Assembly: GCA_023416955.1 (NCBI GenBank)
Contig: JAEZGM010000051.1
Coordinates: 1-19,167, forward strand
Source of the DNA: Bacillota bacterium
GTDB taxonomy: Bacteria; Bacillota; Clostridia; Oscillospirales; Acutalibacteraceae
Length of the DNA stretch: 19,167 nucleotides
Direction of reading: 5' to 3'
Position numbers and translations under genes: made by a program. This document shows positions 1 to 7,665 of the stretch, piece by piece (the stretch's first letter is position 1; each line of letters starts with the position of its first letter). Below the pieces are notes generated by a model, which was not told the origin of the DNA, did not search any database, and worked only from the letters and a program-made list of their open reading frames with translations.

Positions 1-10
1 AAACAAGGCG

Positions 11-46
11 CTCAAAAATGGATCAAAATCCATTTTGCAGCCCCTT
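11..46. terminator. Hairpin at the left edge, probably a terminator of an upstream gene
   Basis: Positions 15-23 (AAAATGGAT) pair perfectly with 28-36 (ATCCATTTT) around a 4-nt loop. Pairing continues imperfectly outward: roughly 2-22 against 29-49, with about four mismatches. A short T-run follows at 46-50. The core is the same as that of the strong hairpin at 17641-17688, so this may be a recurring palindrome used as a terminator. The gene it would serve lies outside the window. Confidence 0.5.
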
Positions 47-212
47 CTTTACGGAAAAATTGCAGTTTTTCTGGCCGGGTTGGCATATTTGTTCATTATA
101 CAACAACTCTGTTTCTGTTTTAAAGTATTCTGAAAATGAATACGGAAACCCTATGAAATATCTTTGAAATATGCTAAGATGTGAATATGAATATTTTAGG
201 AGGCGATTACAA

Positions 213-770
213 ATGGGTTGGATCCCGTGGGCAATTCTAGGCGCTATTATTTTAATTGTAATTCTTTGGGCCATAGGAAGCTATAACAAGCTTGTCTCAT
301 TTTCTGTAAGAGTTGATAACGGCTGGGCGCAGGTTGACGTACAGCTGAAAAAACGCTTCGACCTGATTCCGAATCTTGTGGAAACCGTAAAGGGATATGC
401 TTCACATGAAAAAACCACACTGGAAAATGTGACGAAATGGCGCAGCGCGGCAATGAGCTCCAAAACGCCGGAAGAAGCAATGGAAAACAACGCGAAACTT
501 TCCCGCGCAATCGTAAATCTCTTTGCGACGGCGGAGCAGTACCCCGATTTGAAAGCAAATCAGAACTTTTTGAACTTACAGGGACAGCTTCAGGATATTG
601 AAAGCAAAATCGCGATTTCCCGCCAGTTCTATAACGATACTGCCATGAAATACAATGAATATGTCATGCATTTCCCCTCCAATATCATTGCTTCCATGTT
701 CAAATTCAGTCAGCGGAAGTACTTTGAAATTGATGAAGAAAGCAAGGCAGTTCCTCAGGTCAAATTCTGA
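213..770 (+). CDS. lemA: LemA family membrane-anchored protein
   Basis: This is a 185-aa LemA family protein. Residues about 5-22 form one hydrophobic N-terminal segment. The family signature follows: a VDNGWAQVDVQLKKR stretch at about 34-48, then FDLIPNLVETVKGYASHE. The rest is predicted to be the helical LemA bundle. The start at 213 is chosen because AGGAGG lies at 198-203 with correct spacing; an in-frame ATG at 171 has no good site and would add 14 charged residues ahead of the membrane segment. LemA proteins are widespread and their biochemical role is not settled; they are often encoded next to DUF2207/YciQ-like proteins, as here, where the next gene starts 23 bp downstream. The two genes probably form one transcription unit ending at the hairpin at 2837-2876. 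Confidence 0.93.
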   Translation: MGWIPWAILGAIILIVILWAIGSYNKLVSFSVRVDNGWAQVDVQLKKRFDLIPNLVETVKGYASHEKTTLENVTKWRSAAMSSKTPEEAMENNAKLSRAIVNLFATAEQYPDLKANQNFLNLQGQLQDIESKIAISRQFYNDTAMKYNEYVMHFPSNIIASMFKFSQRKYFEIDEESKAVPQVKF

Positions 771-793
771 TTCACCGTCACTGGGAGGAAACC

Positions 794-2761
794 ATGCGCA
801 TTTTAGGACGATTTACCAAGCGGGTTATGACGGGCCTATTGGTGGCCGTTATTCTCGTGTTATCTTTCAGCGGCTGTTCTTCTTATGAAGGTGACTCTAC
901 GCTGGCTATGGAAAAATTGAATATTGCGGCGCAGCTTTCCGAAAACGGCGACATGAAGGTCACGGAGCTTTGGAAGGTGGATTTGCACGACAGAAATCGG
1001 GCATACCGTAACTTATACCGCAGCTTCGAGCTTGATTCGGCGAAAGCGGGCGGAATTACAGACGTATCCATTACTGACGAGGACAGTAAAACGAAATACC
1101 GGTATCTGGGCGACATTGACCCGGAAAGCGACCCTGACGCCGTTCCAGACAACTCCAGCTATTCGCACCTTTCCGGAAATATTCTCGAAATCGGCTGGTT
1201 TATGCCCGCAATTGACGAAGGTGCGCGCACCTTTACCGTGTCCTATACAGTAAAGGACATTGTCGCCGTTCACAAGGATACGGCGGTGCTTTACAACTTT
1301 TTCATTCCGAAAAACTTCAGCATTCCGATTACGGAGCTGAACGCTTCCATACAATTCCCGTCCGGCGGAAAACAGAGTGCCGTACGGGCGTGGCTGCACA
1401 CCACAACGAAAAGCGGCCTGACAATTGATTCGGCGAACCGAGTTTCATTTTACGCGAAAGAAATCCCCGCGGATACCCCGGTTGAAGTGCGGCTTTGCAT
1501 GCCGCCGCAGCTCTTCCCCGCTTCCGCAAGGACAGATACGCAAACGGTGCTGCCGCAGATCACCACAGAGGAACAAAAGTGGGCCACTGCATATGAGCAA
1601 AAATTGGAGCAGCAATACCGACTCGGTATTTTTGACGCCGCAGGCGGCTTGGTTCTGCTTCTTGCGGGAATTGCGGCGCTGATCTGGATTAAAAGAAAAA
1701 ATAGAAGGCACAAAGTCGATATACCGGAGTATACCCGTGAAATTCCGCAAGGAAATTCGCCGGGCGGAATCGCGAACCTGTTCTATTTCTACTCCGGCGG
1801 AGTAAATGAAAAAGTAAAGGAGCGCGTTTTCAGCTCGACGCTGCTGAGCCTTGCCCGCAAGGGTACTATTTCATTTTCCGGCAGCGGCGATGATTTTTCC
1901 GTGACAATGAAAACCGCAACCAAACAGCTTGCGCTGACCGAAAGCGAAGACATTTTCTTAAAAATGATCACTGCGGTCGCGGAGCGCTTTCAGGGTACGT
2001 TTACCATGAGTCAGTTCCGCAGCTACGCGGAAACGGAGTGCCACTATATTGAAAACACCATGAACAGTTTTCTTTCCGCTGCAAAGCGCGAAATCGCGGG
2101 GCGCGGATACTATGAAAAACGGCCGGGCTACCTGATTGCGGCCAGCGCCTTTGGCGCGCTGTCAATGGTTTTAGCGATTTTTATGCTGTTCGGAAGCCAT
2201 TCGGCTGGCAGCACGCTGGTATATATCCCCCTTTCCCTCCTGCTGACGGGAATTTTGCTGCTGATTGCGGGCGCCTCAAAGCAAAAGCTGACCGTAAAAG
2301 GCGAACAGGATCTTGCAACCTGGCAGGGCCTGAAGAAGTATATGCTGGAGTTCTCGCGTATGACGGAATATGGTGTGCCGCAGCTTGCGCTTTGGGAAGA
2401 ATATCTGGTATACGCAACGATGATGAATATTTCAAAAAGTGTATGCGAGCAGTTGAAAATGGTATACCCCGAACTGAATGATGAAACGTATGTCAACACC
2501 TATTTTGGCAACAGCTATTTATTTTATATGCTGGGTTACCAAAGGGGGCTATCTGTCTTTTCTCCCTTTGGCACTGATTTCGGCGCGGCACTCGGCTCTA
2601 CCATCAGCGACATCAGCAGCGCAGCTACCCGGCTTGCAAATCCGCCTCCCTCTGATAACGGCGGATTTGGCGGGTTTGGTTCCGGCGGCGGCTTCGGTGG
2701 CGGTGGATTTGGCGGAGGCGGTGGTGGCTTCGGCGGTGGAGGCGGGGGCGGAGCCCGATAA
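794..2761 (+). CDS. DUF2207 (YciQ-like) membrane protein with Gly-rich tail
   Basis: This 655-aa protein has the architecture of DUF2207 proteins. A signal or anchor segment lies at about 11-28 and ends in FSGC, which resembles a lipobox but has Phe at -3. A long extracytoplasmic beta-rich region with a TELW/WKVDL start follows. There is a membrane helix at about 283-300 followed by basic residues (KRKNRR), a cytoplasmic domain, and two further helices at about 446-467 and 474-493. The extreme C-terminus (about 620-655) is almost pure Gly with periodic Phe, as is common in this family. GGAGG at 785-789 supports the start. The function is unknown. Family members are repeatedly paired with LemA, so a joint envelope role is inferred but not shown by this sequence. 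Confidence 0.9.
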   Translation: MRILGRFTKRVMTGLLVAVILVLSFSGCSSYEGDSTLAMEKLNIAAQLSENGDMKVTELWKVDLHDRNRAYRNLYRSFELDSAKAGGITDVSITDEDSKTKYRYLGDIDPESDPDAVPDNSSYSHLSGNILEIGWFMPAIDEGARTFTVSYTVKDIVAVHKDTAVLYNFFIPKNFSIPITELNASIQFPSGGKQSAVRAWLHTTTKSGLTIDSANRVSFYAKEIPADTPVEVRLCMPPQLFPASARTDTQTVLPQITTEEQKWATAYEQKLEQQYRLGIFDAAGGLVLLLAGIAALIWIKRKNRRHKVDIPEYTREIPQGNSPGGIANLFYFYSGGVNEKVKERVFSSTLLSLARKGTISFSGSGDDFSVTMKTATKQLALTESEDIFLKMITAVAERFQGTFTMSQFRSYAETECHYIENTMNSFLSAAKREIAGRGYYEKRPGYLIAASAFGALSMVLAIFMLFGSHSAGSTLVYIPLSLLLTGILLLIAGASKQKLTVKGEQDLATWQGLKKYMLEFSRMTEYGVPQLALWEEYLVYATMMNISKSVCEQLKMVYPELNDETYVNTYFGNSYLFYMLGYQRGLSVFSPFGTDFGAALGSTISDISSAATRLANPPPSDNGGFGGFGSGGGFGGGGFGGGGGGFGGGGGGGAR

Positions 2762-2830
2762 CGCAAAATGGTTTGAATCCTGTTTCGCCGAAAATCAGAC
2801 CTCCCTGCAATGAATAATTTACGAACCTGT

Positions 2831-2886
2831 AAAGGGAGGTCACAAAATGAATGAAATTTCATTCATTTTGTGACCTCTTTTTTATT
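2831..2886 (+). terminator. Strong terminator of the lemA-DUF2207 unit
   Basis: Positions 2837-2876 form a perfect 40-bp palindrome (AGGTCACAAAATGAATGAAA and its complement). It is followed on the plus strand by a run of eight T residues, starting at 2878. This is a classic intrinsic terminator for the upstream plus-strand pair. Its apex contains CAAAATGAAT, close to the CAAAATGGAT apex of the hairpins near 15-36 and 17641-17688. Confidence 0.88.
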
Positions 2887-2922
2887 CGAATGATATCGTA
2901 AACGAATAACCATCGAATCAAC

Positions 2923-2950
2923 AAAAGGAACCGCAATTGCGGTTCCTTTT
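2923..2950 (-). terminator. pyrG terminator
   Basis: This is a perfect 28-bp palindrome: AAAAGGAACCGCAA followed by its complement. It lies 6 bp past the pyrG stop codon, with a T-rich flank when read on the minus strand. It is a GC-centred intrinsic terminator for pyrG and, with the hairpin at 2831-2886, separates two convergent transcription units. Confidence 0.85.
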
Positions 2951-2956
2951 CATTAT

Positions 2957-4570
2957 TTAATCTTTATGATGCTGCTTGTAATCCTTTGCCGCGCCGACAA
3001 GACCTTTAAAGAGCGGGTGCGGGCGATTCGGGCGGGATTTGAATTCCGGGTGGAACTGAGCACCGACAAACCATGGATGATCGGGAAGCTCCATCATTTC
3101 CACGATATGGTTGTCCGGTGATTTTCCGCAGAATAAGACGCCGGCTTCCTCCAGACGGTCACGGTAGTCATTGTTTACTTCAAAACGGTGACGATGGCGT
3201 TCCGAAATCAGCGGCTGCTCCCCATAAAGCGCAAACGCTTTGGTACCGGGAGTCAGTTTGCAGGGGTATTGGCCAAGACGCATGGTGCCGCCGCGCTGAA
3301 CAACGTCCTTTTGCTCGGGCATCAGGTCAATGACATGATTGGTACTCTGCGGGTCAAACTCAGCGGAATTTGCGTCCGTCAGGCCTAGTACATGGCGGGA
3401 GTATTCCACAATGGCAAGCTGCATGCCAAGGCAGATACCAAGGAACGGCATACTGTTTTCACGCGCATACTGAATTGCCGTTATTTTGCCCTCAATGCCG
3501 CGCTGACCAAAGCCACCCGGCACCAGAATCCCGTCGATACCGCTCAGTATTTCGCCGACATTCTCCTGGGTAATCGTTTCGGAATCCGTCCATTGAATGT
3601 TTACCTTCACCTTATTGCCGATGCCGCCGTGGGTCAGCGCTTCCGCAACGCTCAAATAAGCGTCGTGCAGTTCGACGTATTTACCGACTATGGCAATCGT
3701 TACGCTTTCAGTCAGGGATACCGCCGTATTCACCATGGAAATCCAGTCGCTTAAATCCGGGCCAGGAGTATCAAGCCCAAAACGCTTGCAAACAATGTCG
3801 TCCAGCCGCTCTTCCTTCAGCGCAAGAGGCACTTGATACAAAAGGGGCAGGTCCAGATTCTGTATCACACAGTTTTCCTGCACATTACAGAACAGTGCAA
3901 TTTTCTTCTTGATATCGTCGCCGATTTCCTGTTCGGAACGAAGCACGATGATATCCGGCTGAATGCCGATGGAAAGCAGTTCCTTCACGCTGTGTTGTGT
4001 CGGCTTTGACTTGTGTTCGTGGGAACAGGCAAGGTACGGCACAAGGGTAACATGGATAAACAGGCAGTTATTGCGGCCGACTTCGGTTGCAAACTGGCGG
4101 ATTGCCTCCAGAAACGGCTGACTTTCAATATCGCCGACTGTACCGCCAACCTCAATCAGGGCAACATCAATATTTTCCTTACCCTGATAAATACGGCTTT
4201 TGATCTCATTGGTGATGTGCGGAATCACTTGGACAGTACCGCCGTCATAATCCCCGTTGCGTTCTTTCTGAATAACGTTCCAGTAGATACGGCCCGAAGT
4301 CACATTGCTGTTCTGGCTCAGGCTCTCGTCAATAAAACGCTCGTAATGCCCAAGGTCCAAGTCGGTTTCAGCGCCGTCGTCCGTTACAAAGACTTCACCG
4401 TGCTGAAACGGGTTCATGGTACCGGGGTCCACATTCAGATAAGGATCGAACTTCTGCATCGTAATCCGCAGACCGCGGGCTTTCAGCAGCCTCCCCAGCG
4501 AGGCCGCCGTAATCCCTTTACCTAATCCGGATACAACGCCGCCGGTTACAAAGATAAATTTTGCTGACAT
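2957..4570 (-). CDS. pyrG: CTP synthase (glutamine-hydrolysing)
   Basis: This 537-aa protein is full length for CTP synthase, which converts UTP to CTP using ATP and glutamine-derived ammonia. The N-terminal amidoligase domain opens with KFIFVTGGVVSGLGKG, the nucleotide-binding loop, and includes the conserved QVIPHITNEIK stretch. The C-terminal class I glutamine amidotransferase domain contains GICLGMQ with nucleophile Cys380, and FHPEF with His507 and Glu509, completing the triad. A GGAGGG site sits 6 bases before the ATG. The gene has its own promoter (4773-4802) and terminator. It is unlikely to depend on the minus-strand gene upstream, because 265 bp containing a consensus promoter separate them. 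Identification is very secure. Confidence 0.98.
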   Translation of the reverse strand: MSAKFIFVTGGVVSGLGKGITAASLGRLLKARGLRITMQKFDPYLNVDPGTMNPFQHGEVFVTDDGAETDLDLGHYERFIDESLSQNSNVTSGRIYWNVIQKERNGDYDGGTVQVIPHITNEIKSRIYQGKENIDVALIEVGGTVGDIESQPFLEAIRQFATEVGRNNCLFIHVTLVPYLACSHEHKSKPTQHSVKELLSIGIQPDIIVLRSEQEIGDDIKKKIALFCNVQENCVIQNLDLPLLYQVPLALKEERLDDIVCKRFGLDTPGPDLSDWISMVNTAVSLTESVTIAIVGKYVELHDAYLSVAEALTHGGIGNKVKVNIQWTDSETITQENVGEILSGIDGILVPGGFGQRGIEGKITAIQYARENSMPFLGICLGMQLAIVEYSRHVLGLTDANSAEFDPQSTNHVIDLMPEQKDVVQRGGTMRLGQYPCKLTPGTKAFALYGEQPLISERHRHRFEVNNDYRDRLEEAGVLFCGKSPDNHIVEMMELPDHPWFVGAQFHPEFKSRPNRPHPLFKGLVGAAKDYKQHHKD

Positions 4571-4642
4571 AGTTACCCTCCATCAGGGACTGAACAAAAC
4601 ATACCGTCAATGAATGCAGCAGCGGAAACAAGTATTTTCGGC

Positions 4643-4675
4643 ATTAAAAATTCAAGGAATACTGCACGTATTCCT
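4643..4675 (-). promoter_or_regulatory. Possible attenuator hairpin in the pyrG leader
   Basis: On the minus strand an 8-bp stem (AGGAATAC with GTATTCCT, loop of 5 nt) is followed by TTGAATTTTT. It lies between the pyrG promoter and its ATG, so it would be transcribed in the 5' leader. The stem is short and only moderately GC-rich, so termination would be weak. Low confidence. Confidence 0.3.
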
Positions 4676-4772
4676 ATCCCTTTTATAATACAGTTTTCAC
4701 AGAGCGTTCAGTCGGACAGTTGTTCTCTACATCCCAACTCACATATTAATCCATCAAAAAACAAACATATTA

Positions 4773-4802
4773 ATTATATCGCCAATCGCCCGACATTGTC
4801 AA
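4773..4802 (-). promoter_or_regulatory. Consensus sigma-A promoter of pyrG
   Basis: Read on the minus strand, TTGACA (4802-4797) is separated by exactly 18 bp from TATAAT (4778-4773). Both hexamers match the vegetative consensus perfectly. The promoter lies about 200 bp upstream of the pyrG ATG. Its spacer and first -10 bases belong to one arm of the inverted repeat at 4776-4818. Confidence 0.85.
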
Positions 4803-4818
4803 CGGCGATTGGCGATAT
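4776..4818. promoter_or_regulatory. Inverted repeat embracing the pyrG promoter (operator-like)
   Basis: The 15-bp arms 4776-4790 (ATATCGCCAATCGCC) and 4804-4818 (its exact complement) are separated by 13 bp. Each arm is itself a tandem pair of the half-site GGCGAT separated by one T, which gives four half-sites. On the minus strand one arm lies just upstream of the -35 and the other fills the spacer and enters the -10. A repressor site is a natural reading; a cruciform or the 3' end of the upstream unit are alternatives. No regulator is encoded nearby. Confidence 0.6.
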
Positions 4819-4835
4819 TTATGGTAAGATATCAA

Positions 4836-5531
4836 TTATTTTAAAATTTGAAATAACGTACCGATAATCGGAAGCGGTTCTTCGCGCCCCTGAGCCGCAT
4901 GTATAATTCCGATGATCATGAAGACCAACGGAACCAGCCAGCCTATGATGGAGAGAATGGAGCTGATGAAACCACCGACAACGGACAGGTAAAAGAAACC
5001 GGAAAACAAACCCGCAAAAACTACATCCACAATGCCTTTTACGATTGCTAACGCAATGTCCAAAATCACGGTCCATATCGTCAGAACAATACCCTGATTT
5101 ACATGAAAACGGACTTTGGGATTATTTCTGTCCGCAAGCAGGCCCACAATCCACAAAATCCAGACATAGGACAGAATACAGAATACTTTAGTGTTGTCAG
5201 TCGGGCCATACCCAGTATAAGGCGGCGGCGGAGGGACAGGCTGCTGCCAATTCTGATAATACTGCTGGTTCTGATGATTTTGTTGATTTTGCTGCCACTG
5301 CTGATTCTGATTATTCTGCTGGTCCTGGTAGCCCTGCTGATTTTGGTTTGGATCACTGGGCTGCCTCTGGTAACCTTGCGGGCCATTTGGCTGCTGAGGG
5401 TTGTAATACTGCTGGTTCTGCTGCGTATAGTGTGCATAATAATCAAAAGACTGCTGCGGATTTTGCGGCTGTTGCTTTTCTTCATTTGAATTGTTTTCAA
5501 TTGAATCGCGGTTTTGATCGTTTTCGCTCAT
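4836..5531 (-). CDS. Q/N-rich membrane protein with Tic20/DUF4870-like C-terminal domain
   Basis: This is a 231-aa protein with two clearly different halves. Residues about 19-97 are low complexity, with more than half Gln or Asn plus many Tyr and Pro, followed by a Pro run at 100-104. Residues about 116-212 contain about four membrane segments with a conserved-looking NPKVRFHVNQG between the first two. This is the typical signature of DUF4870/Tic20-like small membrane proteins. The C-terminus ends soon after the motif AAQGREEPLPIIG. GGGAGG lies 7 bases before the ATG. The cyclophilin gene ends only 27 bp upstream on the same strand, so the two are probably co-transcribed. The function is unknown. 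The Q/N segment is presumably cytoplasmic. Confidence 0.85.
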   Translation of the reverse strand: MSENDQNRDSIENNSNEEKQQPQNPQQSFDYYAHYTQQNQQYYNPQQPNGPQGYQRQPSDPNQNQQGYQDQQNNQNQQWQQNQQNHQNQQYYQNWQQPVPPPPPYTGYGPTDNTKVFCILSYVWILWIVGLLADRNNPKVRFHVNQGIVLTIWTVILDIALAIVKGIVDVVFAGLFSGFFYLSVVGGFISSILSIIGWLVPLVFMIIGIIHAAQGREEPLPIIGTLFQILK

Positions 5532-5558
5532 GTGTCATTCCTCCCTCTTTCGCTTTAA

Positions 5559-6425
5559 TCATGGCTGATATTTCTGTATTTCTGCCTTCACAATAGTCAC
5601 TGCCGTTTCAGGTTTGTCGTTGCTGTCCGTCTTTACAGCCGCAATTTTATCTACAATATCCATTCCTTCATAGACCTGAGCGAATACGGTGTGCCCTCTC
5701 TGTATAACGCTGTACGCGCCGTCCAGATTTACATTTCCGCCGTGTTCGTTGTAAAGCTTTTTGTAGGCGTCGGTCACTTTTGTCATATCCGTCCAGTTGC
5801 CGTATTGCTGTATAAACGCATCGGGATACTGTTTATAAAGATCGTATCCCTGCTGGAAATTATCCCAACTGATCGCCTGTGAGGTTCCCCTTTGATCAAT
5901 GAAGAACTGGCTGCCGTTGGTGTCCGGCCCGGAATTTGCCATAGAAACAGCGCCGCGTATATTAACAAGGTTTGCATTGAATTCATCGGCAAACGTCTTA
6001 CCCCAGACGCTTTCACCGCCGGTGCCGTTCCCGTTCGGGTCGCCGCCCTGAATCATAAAATCACTGATCACACGGTGGAAAGTCAGGCCGTTGTAATAGC
6101 CCTTTTGAATTAAGCCTTTAAAATTCTCGACGGTCTTCGGCGCCGCCTGAGCAAAAAGACGAAGCTTAATCACACCCATGCTGGTCGTCAGAATCGCAAC
6201 GTCCTCGCCGCTCTGAGGTTTGTCAAGCTGATAACCGAGCGGTTTACCGTCGTCGGGGCGGATTCTCCCATCGCTTGATGAAGCAGAGGAAGCGCTTGAC
6301 GAAGCGGAAGCCTCGGGTGTCGCTCCGGAGGATGCAGTGGTTTCGGTCTTGCCGGAACAGGCCACAAGCCCTGCCAAAAGCGATGCTGCCATCACCGCAG
6401 CGAAAGCCCTTTTATAATTCAACAT
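5559..6425 (-). CDS. Lipoprotein cyclophilin-type peptidyl-prolyl isomerase
   Basis: This 288-aa protein begins with a signal peptide ending in LVAC (Cys23), a good lipobox, so it is probably lipid-anchored on the outer face of the membrane. A Ser/Ala-rich linker (about 30-52) precedes a cyclophilin domain at about 75-285. The active-site segment FHRVISDFMIQGGD carries Arg118 and Gln126, and NGSQFFI (170-176) and GHTVFAQV (244-251) are also typical. An insertion of about 65 residues (177-243), rich in aromatic residues, separates the last two motifs and is longer than in a minimal cyclophilin. The inferred role is cis-trans proline isomerisation during folding of exported proteins. The start at 6425 is supported by AAGGA at somewhat long spacing (about 11 nt). 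Confidence 0.92.
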   Translation of the reverse strand: MLNYKRAFAAVMAASLLAGLVACSGKTETTASSGATPEASASSSASSASSSDGRIRPDDGKPLGYQLDKPQSGEDVAILTTSMGVIKLRLFAQAAPKTVENFKGLIQKGYYNGLTFHRVISDFMIQGGDPNGNGTGGESVWGKTFADEFNANLVNIRGAVSMANSGPDTNGSQFFIDQRGTSQAISWDNFQQGYDLYKQYPDAFIQQYGNWTDMTKVTDAYKKLYNEHGGNVNLDGAYSVIQRGHTVFAQVYEGMDIVDKIAAVKTDSNDKPETAVTIVKAEIQKYQP

Positions 6426-6588
6426 TCATTGAAACATCCTTTCATCATACATACTTTATATTTTATTATATTCACGATTAATATGCAAGATAAGCAAGAC
6501 TAAATTAACAATTTAATAATTTTTGAGGTTAGTATTACCGCAACGTGAAAAGCATATAGATGAACGAACAGAAAAAGGAGGTATTAAA
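6426..6588. promoter_or_regulatory. AT-rich divergent promoter region
   Basis: This 163-bp gap separates the divergently transcribed cyclophilin (-) and S1-domain protein (+) genes, so promoters for both must lie here or close by. A TATAAT occurs on the minus strand at 6470-6465, but no good -35 lies at the right distance. On the plus strand only weak matches are seen around 6507-6537. No inverted repeat of note was found. Confidence 0.4.
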
Positions 6589-7518
6589 ATGGTTGAATAC
6601 TATCCTGAGGGTTGGTTGATTAACACCCCTGAAAATCGTGCGGCTTTGCAGAATATCTCCGCATTGAATGACGCCTGCCGGGATGGACAAATTTTGGAAG
6701 GACGTGCGCTGGTTTGTGACAGCGCTCATAATTTACTGATCGACTTAGGCTGCATGAAAGGGTTGATCCCCCGTGAAGAGGGTGCTGTGGGCATCCGCGA
6801 GGGCTCGACGCGGGATATTGCGATTATTTCGCGGGTGAACCGGCCGGTCTGTTTTATGATTACGGGCTTTCAAAAAGACGCCGAAGGGCACGTAACCGCC
6901 CTTCTTTCCCGGCGGGCGGCGCAGGAAAAGTGCGCCGCGGAGTATGTTTCGAAGCTGACTCCGGGCGATGTAATCAACGCACGGGTTACCCACCTGGAAA
7001 CTTTCGGTGCTTTCGCGGACATCGGCTGCGGCGTGATCGCCCTTCTGCCGATTGACGCAATTTCAGTTTCGCGGATCGACCACCCGCGTGAACGCTTTTC
7101 CGTGGGAATGGATATTAAGGTCATTATCAAATCCGTCGAAAACGGACGCATCACGCTCAGCCAGAAGGAGCTTCTCGGGACATGGGAGGAAAACGCGGCA
7201 CTGTTTACCGTGGGCGAAACAGTGGCCGGTATTGTGCGCTCCGTGGAGCCCTATGGAATCTTTGTTGAGCTTACACCCAACCTTGCCGGCCTTGCGGAAG
7301 CAAGGGAGGACGTTACGCCCGGTCAACAGGCAAGCGTTTACATCAAGAGTATTATTCCGTCCAGAATGAAAGTAAAACTGGTGATTATTGACACCTTTGA
7401 TTATTCCTACCGTTCAAGCCCACCGAAGTATTTCTTTGACGGCCGCAGAATGGAGCGTTTTCTTTATTCCCCGCCCGGCAGTGAGAAAGAAATTATTTCG
7501 GATTTTTCAGCCAAATAG
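6589..7518 (+). CDS. Protein with three S1 RNA-binding repeats
   Basis: This 309-aa protein is built mostly of S1 (OB-fold) repeats. A divergent repeat lies at about 34-110, a clear one at about 126-193 (GDVINARVTHLETFGAFADIG, ending in RITLSQKEL), and a third at about 208-265 (VGETVAGIVRSVEPYGIFVEL). The tail (280-309) contains an aromatic/basic motif, YFFDGRRMERFLYSP. AGGAGG at 6576-6581 fixes the start at 6589; the frame is open upstream but lacks a ribosome site. S1 repeats bind single-stranded RNA, so a role in translation or RNA turnover is likely. The protein is too short for ribosomal protein S1 of proteobacteria and carries no catalytic domain. The precise role is unknown. Confidence 0.88.
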   Translation: MVEYYPEGWLINTPENRAALQNISALNDACRDGQILEGRALVCDSAHNLLIDLGCMKGLIPREEGAVGIREGSTRDIAIISRVNRPVCFMITGFQKDAEGHVTALLSRRAAQEKCAAEYVSKLTPGDVINARVTHLETFGAFADIGCGVIALLPIDAISVSRIDHPRERFSVGMDIKVIIKSVENGRITLSQKELLGTWEENAALFTVGETVAGIVRSVEPYGIFVELTPNLAGLAEAREDVTPGQQASVYIKSIIPSRMKVKLVIIDTFDYSYRSSPPKYFFDGRRMERFLYSPPGSEKEIISDFSAK

Positions 7519-7607
7519 GCAGGCGCGGTGATCTAGATCTATTTGTAACACCGATGTCGACTGAGCCTAATAAACCGACAGAAAAAATTGAGCCTATATG
7601 ACAGCAA

Positions 7608-7659
7608 CAAAGGGAGTACAAAGGCAGTGCGCGAAAGCCTTGCCTTTGTACTCCCTTTG
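7608..7659. terminator. Bidirectional hairpin between S1 protein and sbcC
   Basis: A perfect 19-bp stem (7608-7626 with 7641-7659) encloses a 14-nt loop between two convergent genes. Neither side has a clean T-run, so it is an imperfect intrinsic terminator on paper, but its position 6 bp beyond the sbcC stop makes a termination or 3'-end stabilising role likely. Confidence 0.7.
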
Positions 7660-7665
7660 ATTCAT

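Noticed and set aside
171..212. Earlier in-frame ATG for lemA
   Set aside because: It would put 14 charged residues before the membrane segment; AGGAGG at 198-203 clearly serves the ATG at 213.
23..274. 83-codon open frame on the minus strand across the lemA start
   Set aside because: It begins inside lemA, has no ribosome site and overlaps the lemA ribosome site and N-terminus.
2650..2760. GGCGG-rich DNA tract
   Set aside because: It simply encodes the Gly-rich tail of the DUF2207 protein.
4610..4867. 85-codon plus-strand frame in the pyrG leader region
   Set aside because: It spans the pyrG promoter and its palindrome and runs into the neighbouring gene; there is no ribosome site and the composition is not protein-like.
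5210..5480. Tandem repeat appearance resembling a CRISPR or minisatellite
   Set aside because: It is explained by the Gln/Asn codon repeats of the protein encoded on the minus strand; there are no uniform spacers.
5103..5489. Leu/Ile-rich plus-strand frame opposite the Q/N-rich protein
   Set aside because: The hydrophobicity is an artefact of the reverse complement of CAG/CAA/AAT codons; the opposite strand has the ribosome site and a recognisable domain.
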